DNA of 64,000 bases, taken from NCBI GenBank assembly GCA_948847595.1, contig CAQOGY010000002.1, positions 310,001-374,000 on the forward strand. The letters are read 5' to 3'. How positions within the stretch are numbered: position 1 is the first letter of the stretch; each line of letters opens with the position of its first letter. The notes beneath the pieces were generated by a model. That model did no database searches and was not told the origin of the DNA. It saw nothing but the letters and a program-made list of their open reading frames with translations. The stretch comes from an uncultured Bacteroides sp. GTDB taxonomy: Bacteria > Bacteroidota > Bacteroidia > Bacteroidales > Bacteroidaceae. Below are positions 26,758 to 36,277 of this stretch, in pieces. The position numbers and the translations under genes were made by a program.

Positions 26758-29700
26758 ATGAAAAGAAAATTAATGCTGTTATTGGCCTGCTTGCTGGCAA
26801 GCATAGGTCTAGTGATTGCCCAAACACCTAAAAAGGTGACAGGTGTCGTCATTTCTGAGGAAGATGATCAGCCTGTTGTGGGAGCATCCGTATTAGTGAA
26901 AGGTACAACGATGGGAACAGTCACCGATATCGATGGTAAGTTTACCATAAACGATGTACCAAGTTCTGCTAGAACTTTGAAAATTAGCTACATTGGAATG
27001 AAGACTCAGGAGATTCCTATCAAAACAGGAACAATAAGAATTCTGATGAAACCAGATGCAGAAGTTCTGGAGGAAGTAGTGGTAACCGGTATGCAAAAAA
27101 TGGACAAGCGCCTTTTCACGGGAGCTGCAACAAAACTTGATGCAGAAGGCGTAAAACTTAATGGCATGGCAGATATCAGCCGTGGTCTTGAAGGGCGTGC
27201 TGCGGGTGTGTCAGTCCAGAATGTATCCGGTACATTTGGTACAGCTCCCAAAATCCGCGTTCGCGGTGCTACCTCCATTTACGGTAGCTCCAAACCATTA
27301 TGGGTAGTGGATGGAGTTATAATGGAAGACGCTGTAGAAGTCAGCGCTGATCAACTATCTTCTGGTGATGCTGAAACCCTGATTAGTTCGGCTATTGCCG
27401 GTCTGAACGCAGATGATATTGAAAGCTTTCAGATTTTGAAAGACGGCTCAGCAACCTCAATCTATGGTGCACGTGCAATGGCAGGTGTAATCGTTGTTAC
27501 TACAAAGAAAGGTAAAGCCGGAGTCAGTAGAATAAGCTATACCGGTGAATTTACTACCCGTTTAGTACCAAGCTACAATGACTTTAACATCATGAACTCG
27601 CAAGATCAGATGGGAGTATACAAAGAAATGCAACAGAAAGGCTGGTTAAATTTCGCTGAAACCTCCCGAACTGCAGAAAGTGGTGTATACGGAAAGATGT
27701 ATCAGTTAATTAACACATACGATCCTACTACCGGACAATATGCGTTATTAAATACTGACGAAGCTAAAAATGCCTATCTACGTGAAGCTGAAATGAGAAA
27801 TACCGATTGGTTTGACACACTTTTCTCTCCCAGTCTAAGTCAGAATCATTCTGTAAGTCTTAGCTCTGGTACAGAAAAGTCATCGTTCTATGCTTCTTTA
27901 AGTGCTATGCACGATCCGGGATGGTACAAGCAAAGTGGAGTTGATCGCTATACAGCCAACTTAAATATGAATCATAATATCTTAAAGAACCTAAGCATAA
28001 ACTTGATATCAAGTGCTTCTTATCGTAAGCAAAAAGCACCGGGAACTTTAGGACAAGACATTGACCTAGTAAACGGTCAGGTAAAACGTGAATTTGACAT
28101 CAACCCCTATTCATATGCATTGAATACTTCACGTACATTAGACCCAAACACTTATTACACCAGCAACTATGCTGATTTCAACATTCTGAACGAATTGGAC
28201 AACAATTACATGGAACTGAACATTGCAGATTTAAAGTTCCAAGGCGAGTTGAAATGGAAACCAATTACCGGATTAGAGCTAAGCGCTTTGGGAGCCGTGA
28301 AGTATCAATCAACTTCACAGGAGCACAACATTAAAGACCAGTCAAACCAGGCATCGGCTTATCGTGCAGGTCTAGATGACAAGACAATTATGGACCGCAA
28401 TCCATTTCTTTATAAGAACCCAGATAATCCATATGCACTACCGATCTCTATCTTACCGGAAGGTGGTATTTATCAACGTAGAGACTATAAGATGCTAGGT
28501 TATGACTTCCGAGCTACAGCTAGTTGGAACCACGTATTTAATGATATACATATCACTAACTTCTTTGCAGGAACAGAAATCAACTCTACAGACCGATCAA
28601 AGAATTACTATCAAGGGTGGGGTATGCAATACTCAATGGGCGAAATACCCTACTATGTATATGAATTCTTCAAAAAAGGTATCGAAGACGGCAATAATTA
28701 CTACTCATTGAGTCAGACCCGTAGCCGTAGTGCCGCCTTCTTCGCCAATGCTACCTACTCTTATAAAGGTCGTTATACTGTGAATGGAACAGCCCGCTAC
28801 GAAGGTACCAACCGTATGGGTAAGAGCCGCTCGGCACGTTGGTTACCTACATGGAACGTATCAGGAGCATGGAATGCCCACGAAGAAAAATTCTTCAGCA
28901 ATTTAACTTCTGTTCTTTCACACTTTACACTGAAAGCATCTTATTCGTTAACAGCCGACCGCGGTCCGGCAGACGTAACGAACTCACAGGCTATTATAAC
29001 CAGCTATAGTCCTTATCGACCATTTACTTCTATCCAGGAGTCCGGATTGTATATTAAGGAACTAGAAAATAGCGAATTAACTTATGAAAAGAAGCACGAG
29101 TTGAATATTGGTGCCGACATGGGCTTCTTGAATAACCGCATTAATTTAGCTGTAGACTGGTACAAACGTAACAACTACGACTTGATTGGTATCGTTAATA
29201 CACAAGGCGCAGGTGGACAGATCCTGAAGTATGCAAATATCGCTTCAATGAAATCACATGGTATTGAATTCACTTTATCAACCAAGAATATTAAAACAAA
29301 AGATTTCAACTGGAACACCGACTTTATATTCTCTAATGCAAAAAATGAAGTCACTGATTTGAAACAAAATGCGAATGTGATGGAGCTTATTTCCGGTAAT
29401 GGATTCGCTAAACAAGGCTATCCGGTTCGTGGGCTATTCTCTATCCCATTTGTAGGTCTCGACAAAGATGGTATTCCAGTCATTATAAATGAAAAGGGCG
29501 AAGCGACTAGTACCGATATAAATTTCCAGGAACGCCAAAATACTGGTTTCCTGAAGTATGAAGGTCCGACTGATCCTACCATTACAGGTAGTTTGGGTAA
29601 TATGTTCTCATACAAAGGTTTCCGTTTGAATTTATTTATCACTTATTCATTTGGAAATGTTATCCGTTTAAATCCCGTATTCAAAGCATATTATTCGGAT

Positions 29701-30090
29701 CTAACGGCAATGACTCGTGAATTTAAAAATCGATGGACACTCCCCGGAGACGAAGCAAAGACTAATGTTCCTGCTATTTTGAGCAAACGTATGTACGACA
29801 GCAATGAAGACTTGAAGTATGCCTACAACGCTTACAATTATTCAACAGAACGCATTGCAAAGGGGGATTTTATCCGTCTGAAAGAAATCTCACTGGCTTA
29901 TGACTTCCCCAAAGCATGGATCAACCCATTGAAGTTAACAGACCTCTCGCTGAAAGTCCAAGCCACCAACCTTTTCTTAATCTATGCGGATGATAAGCTA
30001 AATGGTCAGGACCCGGAATTCTTTAATGCAGGTGGTGTTGCCTCACCGGTTCCCCGCCAATTTACTATTACTTTAAGACTGGGGTTATAA
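26758..30090 (+). CDS. SusC/RagA TonB-linked outer-membrane protein (expressed copy)
   Basis: 1110-residue TonB-dependent transporter; the start is the ATG at 26758 (a GTG at 26752 is in frame but less likely). Order: signal peptide (LMLLLACLLASIGLVIAQ), carboxypeptidase-D-like beta domain (VTGVVISEEDDQPVVGASV, VTDIDGKFTIND), TonB-box and plug (EVVVTGMQ, VRGATSIYGSSKPLWVVDGV, GSATSIYGARAMAGVIVVTT), then the 22-strand barrel ending PRQFTITLRLGL. The first about 68 codons lie on the invertible segment and would be shared with the silent copy after inversion. It is followed 18 bp later by its SusD. The substrate is unknown; oligosaccharide or glycopeptide is likely. Confidence 0.95.
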   Translation: MKRKLMLLLACLLASIGLVIAQTPKKVTGVVISEEDDQPVVGASVLVKGTTMGTVTDIDGKFTINDVPSSARTLKISYIGMKTQEIPIKTGTIRILMKPDAEVLEEVVVTGMQKMDKRLFTGAATKLDAEGVKLNGMADISRGLEGRAAGVSVQNVSGTFGTAPKIRVRGATSIYGSSKPLWVVDGVIMEDAVEVSADQLSSGDAETLISSAIAGLNADDIESFQILKDGSATSIYGARAMAGVIVVTTKKGKAGVSRISYTGEFTTRLVPSYNDFNIMNSQDQMGVYKEMQQKGWLNFAETSRTAESGVYGKMYQLINTYDPTTGQYALLNTDEAKNAYLREAEMRNTDWFDTLFSPSLSQNHSVSLSSGTEKSSFYASLSAMHDPGWYKQSGVDRYTANLNMNHNILKNLSINLISSASYRKQKAPGTLGQDIDLVNGQVKREFDINPYSYALNTSRTLDPNTYYTSNYADFNILNELDNNYMELNIADLKFQGELKWKPITGLELSALGAVKYQSTSQEHNIKDQSNQASAYRAGLDDKTIMDRNPFLYKNPDNPYALPISILPEGGIYQRRDYKMLGYDFRATASWNHVFNDIHITNFFAGTEINSTDRSKNYYQGWGMQYSMGEIPYYVYEFFKKGIEDGNNYYSLSQTRSRSAAFFANATYSYKGRYTVNGTARYEGTNRMGKSRSARWLPTWNVSGAWNAHEEKFFSNLTSVLSHFTLKASYSLTADRGPADVTNSQAIITSYSPYRPFTSIQESGLYIKELENSELTYEKKHELNIGADMGFLNNRINLAVDWYKRNNYDLIGIVNTQGAGGQILKYANIASMKSHGIEFTLSTKNIKTKDFNWNTDFIFSNAKNEVTDLKQNANVMELISGNGFAKQGYPVRGLFSIPFVGLDKDGIPVIINEKGEATSTDINFQERQNTGFLKYEGPTDPTITGSLGNMFSYKGFRLNLFITYSFGNVIRLNPVFKAYYSDLTAMTREFKNRWTLPGDEAKTNVPAILSKRMYDSNEDLKYAYNAYNYSTERIAKGDFIRLKEISLAYDFPKAWINPLKLTDLSLKVQATNLFLIYADDKLNGQDPEFFNAGGVASPVPRQFTITLRLGL
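26961..26981 (+). repeat. Right inversion site (inside susC codons about 68-75)
   Basis: Same 21 bp as 26368-26388 in opposite orientation, coding SSARTLK in the active gene. Beyond it the two susC genes stay similar, including an identical 56-bp block (27034-27089 here, 26260-26315 in the silent copy), so homologous recombination could also invert the segment. Confidence 0.85.
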
Positions 30091-30108
30091 TTTAAAATAA
30101 GAACGAAT

Positions 30109-31668
30109 ATGAAGAAATACATAATAATGGCCAGTGTGGCCGCGCTCGCAATAGGGCTCTCATCGTGTTCTAATTTCTTAGATGAGCTTCCCGACAATCG
30201 TACCGAGCTGAATGAAAACAATGTTGGCAAAATATTACTTTCCGCCTATCCTACTACAGCAATCTGTGAGATGGGGGAAATGTCATCAGACAATACTGAT
30301 GCTTATCCGAATCGCTTTTCTTCTTTCAACCGTTTGCAAGAAGATCTCTATAAGTGGGCAGACTCTGCAGAACAAGATCAGGACTCTCCCCATGCACTTT
30401 GGGAATCTTGCTATATGGCAATCTCTGCCTGCAACGAGGTTTTGAAAGTGATTGAAGACGCAGGAAATCCAGCTTCTCTTAGCGCTGAAAAGGGAGAAGC
30501 CCTAGTATGTCGCGCCTATGCTCATTTTTTACTTGCCAATATATTTTGTAACGCTTATAGCAGCCAAGCAAGTTCAGACTTGGGTATCCCCTACATGAAA
30601 ACGATAGAGACAACCGTAAGCCCTGATTATCAACGCGGAACTCTAGAGGAGGTATACCAAAATATTGAGAAAGATCTATTGGAAGGTCTAGATCTGGTTA
30701 CTGATATTTATGCAGTCCCCAAATATCACTTTACAAAGAAAGCAGCTCAAGCTTTTGCTGCACGCTTTTACTTGTACTATGTAAAATCGGATAAATCCAA
30801 TTATACTAAGGTGATCGATTACGCAACAAAAGTATTAGGAAGCAATCCAGCCACCTCTGTACGCGACTGGAAATCTTTGGGTGCACTAGACATAAATGGC
30901 AGTGTTCAGCCAAATGCTTATGTAGATGCAACGAATGGCGCTAACTTATTATTGGTCAGTGCAGGTTCTTATTGGGGATATGTTCATGCACCTTATGGAC
31001 TAGGCGAAAGATACGCCCATGGACCGAAAGTAGGCAATGAGACATGCAATTCTGTTGGTCCTTGGGGAAGTGACTATTACATGGGTGTTTGGAGCAACTC
31101 AAGTGCACTGCCGACCAAAATCGTTGTTATGAAAATAACTCAATATAAAGAAGTGGTTGACGCAGTAGCCGGAACAATCAACGGACACATGATCAATGCA
31201 GCATTTACTACAGATGAAACATTACTCTGTCGTGCAGAAGCTTATGCGATGAAAGAAATGTATCCACAGGCAATTGCTGATTTAAATATATGGCGAGAAG
31301 CATACACACGTTCTACTACCCCGCTTACCACAGAATCTATAAACGATTTCTACGGAAGCATGGAATATTACACTCCTACTGAATCTACAGTTAAGAAAAA
31401 ATTGAATCCCGACTTTACTATAACAAATGAAACACAGGAAAATGTAATCCACTGCATACTTCATGCACGACGTTTAACAACTTTACATGAAGGGTTACGC
31501 TGGCAGGATATTAAACGCTACGGTATTACTATCTATCGTCGTTTAATGAATGATAATGGTACTATTACCGTCACAGATAAGCTGGAACCCAATGATCCTC
31601 GTCGAGCAATACAGATACCGAGCGATGTTATTTCAGCCGGATTAAAACCAAACCCTAGAACTAAATAA
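30109..31668 (+). CDS. SusD/RagB-family nutrient-binding lipoprotein (active operon)
   Basis: 519 residues; signal and lipobox in MKKYIIMASVAALAIGLSSCSNF. Same opening as its silent counterpart (NFLDELPDNRTEL), TPR helices (EALVCRAYAHFLLANIFC, CRAEAYAMKEMYPQAIADL) and the SusD C-terminal signature (RLTTLHEGLRWQDIKRYGI). It forms the lid of the SusC barrel and selects the ligand. It is co-transcribed with SusC (18-bp gap) and with the metallopeptidase (13-bp gap). Confidence 0.95.
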   Translation: MKKYIIMASVAALAIGLSSCSNFLDELPDNRTELNENNVGKILLSAYPTTAICEMGEMSSDNTDAYPNRFSSFNRLQEDLYKWADSAEQDQDSPHALWESCYMAISACNEVLKVIEDAGNPASLSAEKGEALVCRAYAHFLLANIFCNAYSSQASSDLGIPYMKTIETTVSPDYQRGTLEEVYQNIEKDLLEGLDLVTDIYAVPKYHFTKKAAQAFAARFYLYYVKSDKSNYTKVIDYATKVLGSNPATSVRDWKSLGALDINGSVQPNAYVDATNGANLLLVSAGSYWGYVHAPYGLGERYAHGPKVGNETCNSVGPWGSDYYMGVWSNSSALPTKIVVMKITQYKEVVDAVAGTINGHMINAAFTTDETLLCRAEAYAMKEMYPQAIADLNIWREAYTRSTTPLTTESINDFYGSMEYYTPTESTVKKKLNPDFTITNETQENVIHCILHARRLTTLHEGLRWQDIKRYGITIYRRLMNDNGTITVTDKLEPNDPRRAIQIPSDVISAGLKPNPRTK

Positions 31669-31681
31669 AAATCGATAAGTT

Positions 31682-32560
31682 ATGAAAAAATATATAATAT
31701 ATACATTGATCGTTACTATAGCCGTTTTTTTAGGCTCATGTAATAAAGATGATATTGATACCAAACGCAGTATATTTGATCCTACTGAAGTTTATGAGCC
31801 CAACGAGTTTGACAAATGGCTACTTGACAACTATGTTTACACTTATAATATCCAGGTGAAATATCGTCTGGATGACAATGAAACGGATGTAGAATATCAT
31901 CTGGTTCCAGCCAAGTATGACAACGCAATTACATTGGCTAAGATTGTAAAATTTGTATGGATGGAAGCTTATGACGAAATATGGGGAATTGACATGACCC
32001 GTACGTATGTCCCTAAACTACTCCAATTCATTGGAAATGTTGCTTATACCGAGTCAGGTATGATCCTCGGACAAGCCGAAGGAGGAATGAAAGTAACCCT
32101 GTTTCGTGTAAATGAAATAGATAAAAACAATCTCAGTGTAGCTCAATTAAATGAGTACTATTTCAAGACAATGCATCATGAATTTACACATATTCTTAAT
32201 CAGAAAAAAGCCTATGATACATCATACGATCGTATATCGGAATCCGACTACGTAGGTTCAAGCTGGTATAGGGTATCTGAGTCGGTTGCTCTGCAAAAAG
32301 GATTTATCTCTCCTTATGCAATGGACCGTGCTACGGAAGATTTTGCGGAGATGGTTGCTATTTATGTCACCAATGACGCTAGTACTTGGGAAGATATGCT
32401 AGCAAGTGCCGGCACAACAGGAAGACCGATCATAGAAAAGAAATTTGAGATTGTATTTGATTACATGCTCAATTCCTGGGGACTTGATTTAGACAAATTG
32501 CGCGAAATTGTTTTGCGCCGGCAAAGTGAAATTACCGAATTAGATTTAAGTACGCTTTAA
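31682..32560 (+). CDS. Putative zinc-binding metallopeptidase lipoprotein (active operon)
   Basis: 292 residues; MKKYIIYTLIVTIAVFLGSCNKDDID with lipobox LGSC. Zinc motif HEFTHILNQ (HExxH), a downstream acidic segment ATEDFAEMVAIYVT, and the C-terminal WGLDLDKLREIVLRRQ shared with the silent counterpart. The repeated presence of a surface protease in both cassettes suggests that the nutrient is a glycoprotein or peptide; that is inference. Confidence 0.86.
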   Translation: MKKYIIYTLIVTIAVFLGSCNKDDIDTKRSIFDPTEVYEPNEFDKWLLDNYVYTYNIQVKYRLDDNETDVEYHLVPAKYDNAITLAKIVKFVWMEAYDEIWGIDMTRTYVPKLLQFIGNVAYTESGMILGQAEGGMKVTLFRVNEIDKNNLSVAQLNEYYFKTMHHEFTHILNQKKAYDTSYDRISESDYVGSSWYRVSESVALQKGFISPYAMDRATEDFAEMVAIYVTNDASTWEDMLASAGTTGRPIIEKKFEIVFDYMLNSWGLDLDKLREIVLRRQSEITELDLSTL

Positions 32561-32572
32561 TAATTGTAGGAT

Positions 32573-33829
32573 ATGAGAAAGATTAAAATATATGGCTTAC
32601 TGACTTGCGTTTGCCTGATGATGCAATCGTGTCTGTTTAATGAAGATGATATCTTTGATGAATCTTCTGCACAACGGGCTATAGCCTCCGTCAACGAATG
32701 TCAGGAGATTTTAAAGGGCGCAGCCAATGGGTGGTTACTCGAGTATTATACAGGAGAAGACGGAGAATATGGTGGCTTCAATGTTTTGGCACGATTTGAT
32801 GGCAATAATGTAATTATGGCTGCAGATTTCGCTACAGATAATTACGAAATTGGAGAAGAATCTACTTCCTTGTATAAAGTTGAATCATACCAGGGAACAG
32901 AATTAAGTTTTGATTCATACAATGAATTAATTCACGAATTCTGTGAACCGAGTGGTTATAATTCACCAGGATATGCCGGAGATTATGAGTTCGTCTTCAG
33001 AAGCGTTTCAAAAGAAAAGATCGTACTGACTGGGAAAAAACATGGAGTAACGTTGATCATGACACCTCTGCCTGCTGAAACAAATTGGCAAGAGAAACTG
33101 ACCAATATTGCCAATGTCGTTTCACAGGCTTCATATGTAACCTATAAGTTAATTGTGAATGGTCAGGAAATAACTAAAATGGGACAGGAAGAGCATGCCT
33201 TCTCAGTTACCAAAGTAGACGAAACCGGTGAAACAACCGTAAGTCTATATCCGTTCATATATACAGAGGAAGGCATTAAAATGTATGAACCATTAGTAGT
33301 TAATGGAGTAGAAATAAACAACTTCAAATGGGATAATGAAAACCTTACATATATTTGTACAGATACAGGTGTAGATGCAAAAATAGAATTCTATTGTCCG
33401 GAAGGATATCTCAACTATTTAGGCAACTATATACTACAATTAGCAAATGGGCAACGTATACAACTTGAGCTCAAACAAAAAATGATAGGAAAATCATTTG
33501 CAATGAATTTTGCTTTGAGTGGTACTCCTATTGAATTTGTCTATAACTATAATATGACAACAGACTGTATTGATGTACCTTCTCAGACAGTTGGCGTATA
33601 TCAAGGTTACAACGTATTATTATATCCAGGAATTCCCGGAGGCAATTTCTATGCAGATGACTCAGCTGTATTCCAAGGACGTATTGCAAATACAGATCCG
33701 CTTACAATTAAGTTCACTTATGTAAACAATCCTATTTGCACCCTTATGTTGCTGGTATATCAAAAAACAGACGGTTGGTATGGATTCTCTACAATGTTCC
33801 AAGATGTAACATTGATAAAAGTTGATTAA
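32573..33829 (+). CDS. DUF4302-family lipoprotein (active operon)
   Basis: 418 residues; MRKIKIYGLLTCVCLMMQSC with lipobox MQSC. Opens with NEDDIFDESSAQRA and GAANGWLLEYYTGEDGEYGGFN, the DUF4302 pattern, and has no recognisable catalytic motif. Probably a beta-rich surface protein accompanying the SusCD complex. 12 bp after the peptidase gene and 17 bp before the BACON gene. Confidence 0.83.
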   Translation: MRKIKIYGLLTCVCLMMQSCLFNEDDIFDESSAQRAIASVNECQEILKGAANGWLLEYYTGEDGEYGGFNVLARFDGNNVIMAADFATDNYEIGEESTSLYKVESYQGTELSFDSYNELIHEFCEPSGYNSPGYAGDYEFVFRSVSKEKIVLTGKKHGVTLIMTPLPAETNWQEKLTNIANVVSQASYVTYKLIVNGQEITKMGQEEHAFSVTKVDETGETTVSLYPFIYTEEGIKMYEPLVVNGVEINNFKWDNENLTYICTDTGVDAKIEFYCPEGYLNYLGNYILQLANGQRIQLELKQKMIGKSFAMNFALSGTPIEFVYNYNMTTDCIDVPSQTVGVYQGYNVLLYPGIPGGNFYADDSAVFQGRIANTDPLTIKFTYVNNPICTLMLLVYQKTDGWYGFSTMFQDVTLIKVD

Positions 33830-33846
33830 TTAACAAACAGCATATT

Positions 33847-34881
33847 ATGAAGAAAATAACAAGCATATTTGCATTATTATTATGCGTATTCGTCTTCTCA
33901 TGTAGTAACGACGACGATAAAGAAACATCTTCTTTGCAGATTGTTAGCTCAAATGTCACATTTGAATCTGCTGGAGGAACCGGTACAATAAAAGTTAACG
34001 CAATAAGTGAAATTACTGCTACCTCCAATAAAGATTGGTGTACCGTAAGCGTGAATGGAGATATTATAAATGTTTCTGTCATTGAAAATAATGATATGTC
34101 CGGACGTACGGCAGCAGTAACCATAACAGATGGTGAAGCATCCACTTTGGTTCCTGTTTCACAGGGTGGCTGTGTTATTCTGTATAATAAATCAGAATTG
34201 GGGCATGCTTTTACTTATGCCGGTGGTTCTGCTACAGTATCTTTCTCAACCACAGCATCTTATTCAATAGAAGTACCCGCCGAAGCCCAAAGTTGGTTAT
34301 CATACACACTTGACGAAGAAAACAGAACTATAACATTTAATGTTGCTGCGAGTGCTGATAAAACCCCACGAGGAGCGGCAGTTAAAGTTACCGCAGGTAA
34401 AAAAACGATTTACTATCATCTTGGAGAGTATGAATTGAAAGACATCGCAGGCAAATGGAGAGTATCCTTTGTTGATGGAGATGATAGTACTCTAGCTGGA
34501 GAAATAGAAGTAGTTCAGGATGAAGAGGAACCTACCATCTTCTACTTGTCAGGTATTTCCAATTTCTTTGACCTACCGTTAATCTATAATGGAGAGGCCT
34601 TACTCACAATGGGAGGTCTTAATTTAGGAACATACGCTGGGAGATATAACATCTATACAGTAACATTGTCTGAAGGTGGATATGTCAGTTGGGATATGTC
34701 AACGCAATATGTTGCTTATCCGTCATCCATCAATGGCAAATTTGCATTGGTATTTGGTGATAATGGTTCCTGGGATGGAGACGTAGTCAATGGCATTGCC
34801 TACTGGGCATTCTCCGGTGCTGCGGGAACAGGAAGTGCAGGATGGTTGGAGAAATTCAACGCTCTTACACTAAGCAAATAA
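33847..34881 (+). CDS. BACON-domain lipoprotein (last gene of the active operon)
   Basis: 344 residues; MKKITSIFALLLCVFVFSCSNDDD with lipobox FSC. Two BACON-like beta-sandwich domains are visible (SNKDWCTVSV, GRTAAVTITDGEAST, then QSWLSYTLDEENRTITF and GAAVKVTAGKK), followed by a C-terminal part resembling that of the silent counterpart. Likely a surface glycan- or mucin-binding accessory protein. A clear terminator follows at 34955-34982. Confidence 0.83.
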   Translation: MKKITSIFALLLCVFVFSCSNDDDKETSSLQIVSSNVTFESAGGTGTIKVNAISEITATSNKDWCTVSVNGDIINVSVIENNDMSGRTAAVTITDGEASTLVPVSQGGCVILYNKSELGHAFTYAGGSATVSFSTTASYSIEVPAEAQSWLSYTLDEENRTITFNVAASADKTPRGAAVKVTAGKKTIYYHLGEYELKDIAGKWRVSFVDGDDSTLAGEIEVVQDEEEPTIFYLSGISNFFDLPLIYNGEALLTMGGLNLGTYAGRYNIYTVTLSEGGYVSWDMSTQYVAYPSSINGKFALVFGDNGSWDGDVVNGIAYWAFSGAAGTGSAGWLEKFNALTLSK

Positions 34882-34954
34882 GACGGCAAGCGTGCTTAGC
34901 TAAGTCTGTCTCTCTAACATGTATAAGATTTAGCTTTACATTAATTATTCATAT

Positions 34955-34982
34955 AAAGGGTGTTCAACATTGGACACCCTTT
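34955..34982 (+). terminator. Terminator of the active SusCD operon
   Basis: AAAGGGTGTTC (34955-34965) pairs with GGACACCCTTT (34972-34982), 11 bp with one G-U, 6-nt loop, followed by a T-rich stretch. Confidence 0.75.
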
Positions 34983-35086
34983 ACATTATCCTTTTCCATA
35001 TAAAAAGCAATACAAAAGATGATGTTATTATTAAATTAATTCGTATCTTTCGGACACACAAAAAAGTTAAACCAACAATCACACAT

Positions 35087-36277
35087 ATGAAAATGATTCT
35101 TTTCCGACTAATATGTTTAAAGACATGCCTACTATTAATCCCTGTACTTTACGCACAAAACAACTATCGTCCGGGATTTATCATCACTGTTCAGAAAGAC
35201 ACAATATATGGAGAAATCGACTACCGTACAGATAAGATGAATGCTAAACGCTGCGTCTTTCAATCACAAGGTAATGATACCGAACCAGTAACCTATCATC
35301 CTTTCGAAATCTTGGGATACCGTTTTACAGACGACGGTAAATACTATGTCTCCAAGAACATAGAATTGAAATACGGTGTCTCTACCCCCGTCTTTCTCGA
35401 ATATTTGCTACAAGGAATGAAAAGCTTGTACTACTATGAGACAGAAGATAACATACCAATCTATTTTGTTGAAGATAATAATACCCTTGTAAAAATAGAT
35501 GCGCCCAAACTGTCCAAGCAGTCTACCAATATACAGTTTAAAGGCCAGACTGACCGATATATTCCCCTTCTTCATTACGCATTCAAAGACTGCCCAAGCC
35601 TGGCTCCCCAAATAGACCGGGCCCGTTTCAGCCGAAAGGAGATAATAAAAATCACAAAAGAATATCATTATGCAATGTGTACCAGCAATGAAGATTGCAT
35701 TGAATTTGAAGCAAAAGAAGATAAACGTTCAATACAGTTAGATATAACTCCTTATGTAGGAGTTATTCAATATAATGTACCATCGGGTAGTCCGATCGGG
35801 CTCTATAGCTCACCCGAACTATCTTACCTGGCAGGAGTCACTTTAGCTATCAGCAATAGACGGTGGATGAGTTCGCTCAGTGGTTGTTTTGATGTGTCTT
35901 TTTCCCGCATAACATCCTCTGCAAGATCATTGAATAATGAAAATTCATCCACTATATTTAAACATAGCGGAACAATGTTTTCGGGTAAGTTAGGAATACG
36001 CTATACCTATCCGAAAGGAATGGCGCGACCATTTGTTGAGCTTGGAGCAGACTTCAGTGGAATGATCAATGCCAAGATAAAGATAAATGATAAGAGCGAG
36101 AGATGGCTGGATGGTGTCTACCCTGGCTATTACGCCAATGCGGGAGTAAACTTCAAACTTTCGCGGAAAAACAAACAAATGATATGCATACGCGCTCAAT
36201 TCAAAGGCTTAAGAGACATGATGGAAAAATCAGCCCTCGTTAATGGATGGTCAGGAGTGATAGGATATACATTTTAA
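35087..36277 (+). CDS. Predicted outer-membrane beta-barrel-type protein of unknown function
   Basis: 397 residues from the ATG at 35087. The leader MKMILFRLICLKTCLLLIPVLYAQ looks like a cleavable signal peptide. The N-terminal half (FIITVQKDTIYGEIDYR, GYRFTDDGKYYVSK) is of the kind found in uncharacterised Bacteroidetes exported proteins. The C-terminal half reads as alternating beta strands (KLGIRYTYPKGMARPFVELGAD, ending GWSGVIGYTF), suggesting a small outer-membrane barrel. A weak TATCTTTC box lies at 35044-35051. It stands alone between terminators. Function not assignable. Confidence 0.72.
   Translation: MKMILFRLICLKTCLLLIPVLYAQNNYRPGFIITVQKDTIYGEIDYRTDKMNAKRCVFQSQGNDTEPVTYHPFEILGYRFTDDGKYYVSKNIELKYGVSTPVFLEYLLQGMKSLYYYETEDNIPIYFVEDNNTLVKIDAPKLSKQSTNIQFKGQTDRYIPLLHYAFKDCPSLAPQIDRARFSRKEIIKITKEYHYAMCTSNEDCIEFEAKEDKRSIQLDITPYVGVIQYNVPSGSPIGLYSSPELSYLAGVTLAISNRRWMSSLSGCFDVSFSRITSSARSLNNENSSTIFKHSGTMFSGKLGIRYTYPKGMARPFVELGADFSGMINAKIKINDKSERWLDGVYPGYYANAGVNFKLSRKNKQMICIRAQFKGLRDMMEKSALVNGWSGVIGYTF

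Larger units (their letters stand above)
26368..26981. other. Invertible segment carrying the promoter and SusC N-terminus (phase switch)
   Basis: Bounded by inverted 21-bp identical sites (26368-26388 and 26961-26981), each containing the palindrome AAGTTCT-GCT-AGAACTT. The about 572 bp between them hold a promoter, the start codon and the first about 68 codons of SusC in plus orientation. The two susC genes are homologous from the site outward and unrelated inward. The reading frame is conserved across the site in both genes, so inversion swaps which operon is expressed. SusC/SusD inversions of this kind are known in Bacteroides fragilis and B. thetaiotaomicron; this instance is inferred from sequence. 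Confidence 0.85.

Noticed and set aside
18339..36277. Insertion sequence or integrase as driver of the duplicated operons
   Set aside because: No transposase- or recombinase-like protein and no terminal repeats were found around the operon pair.
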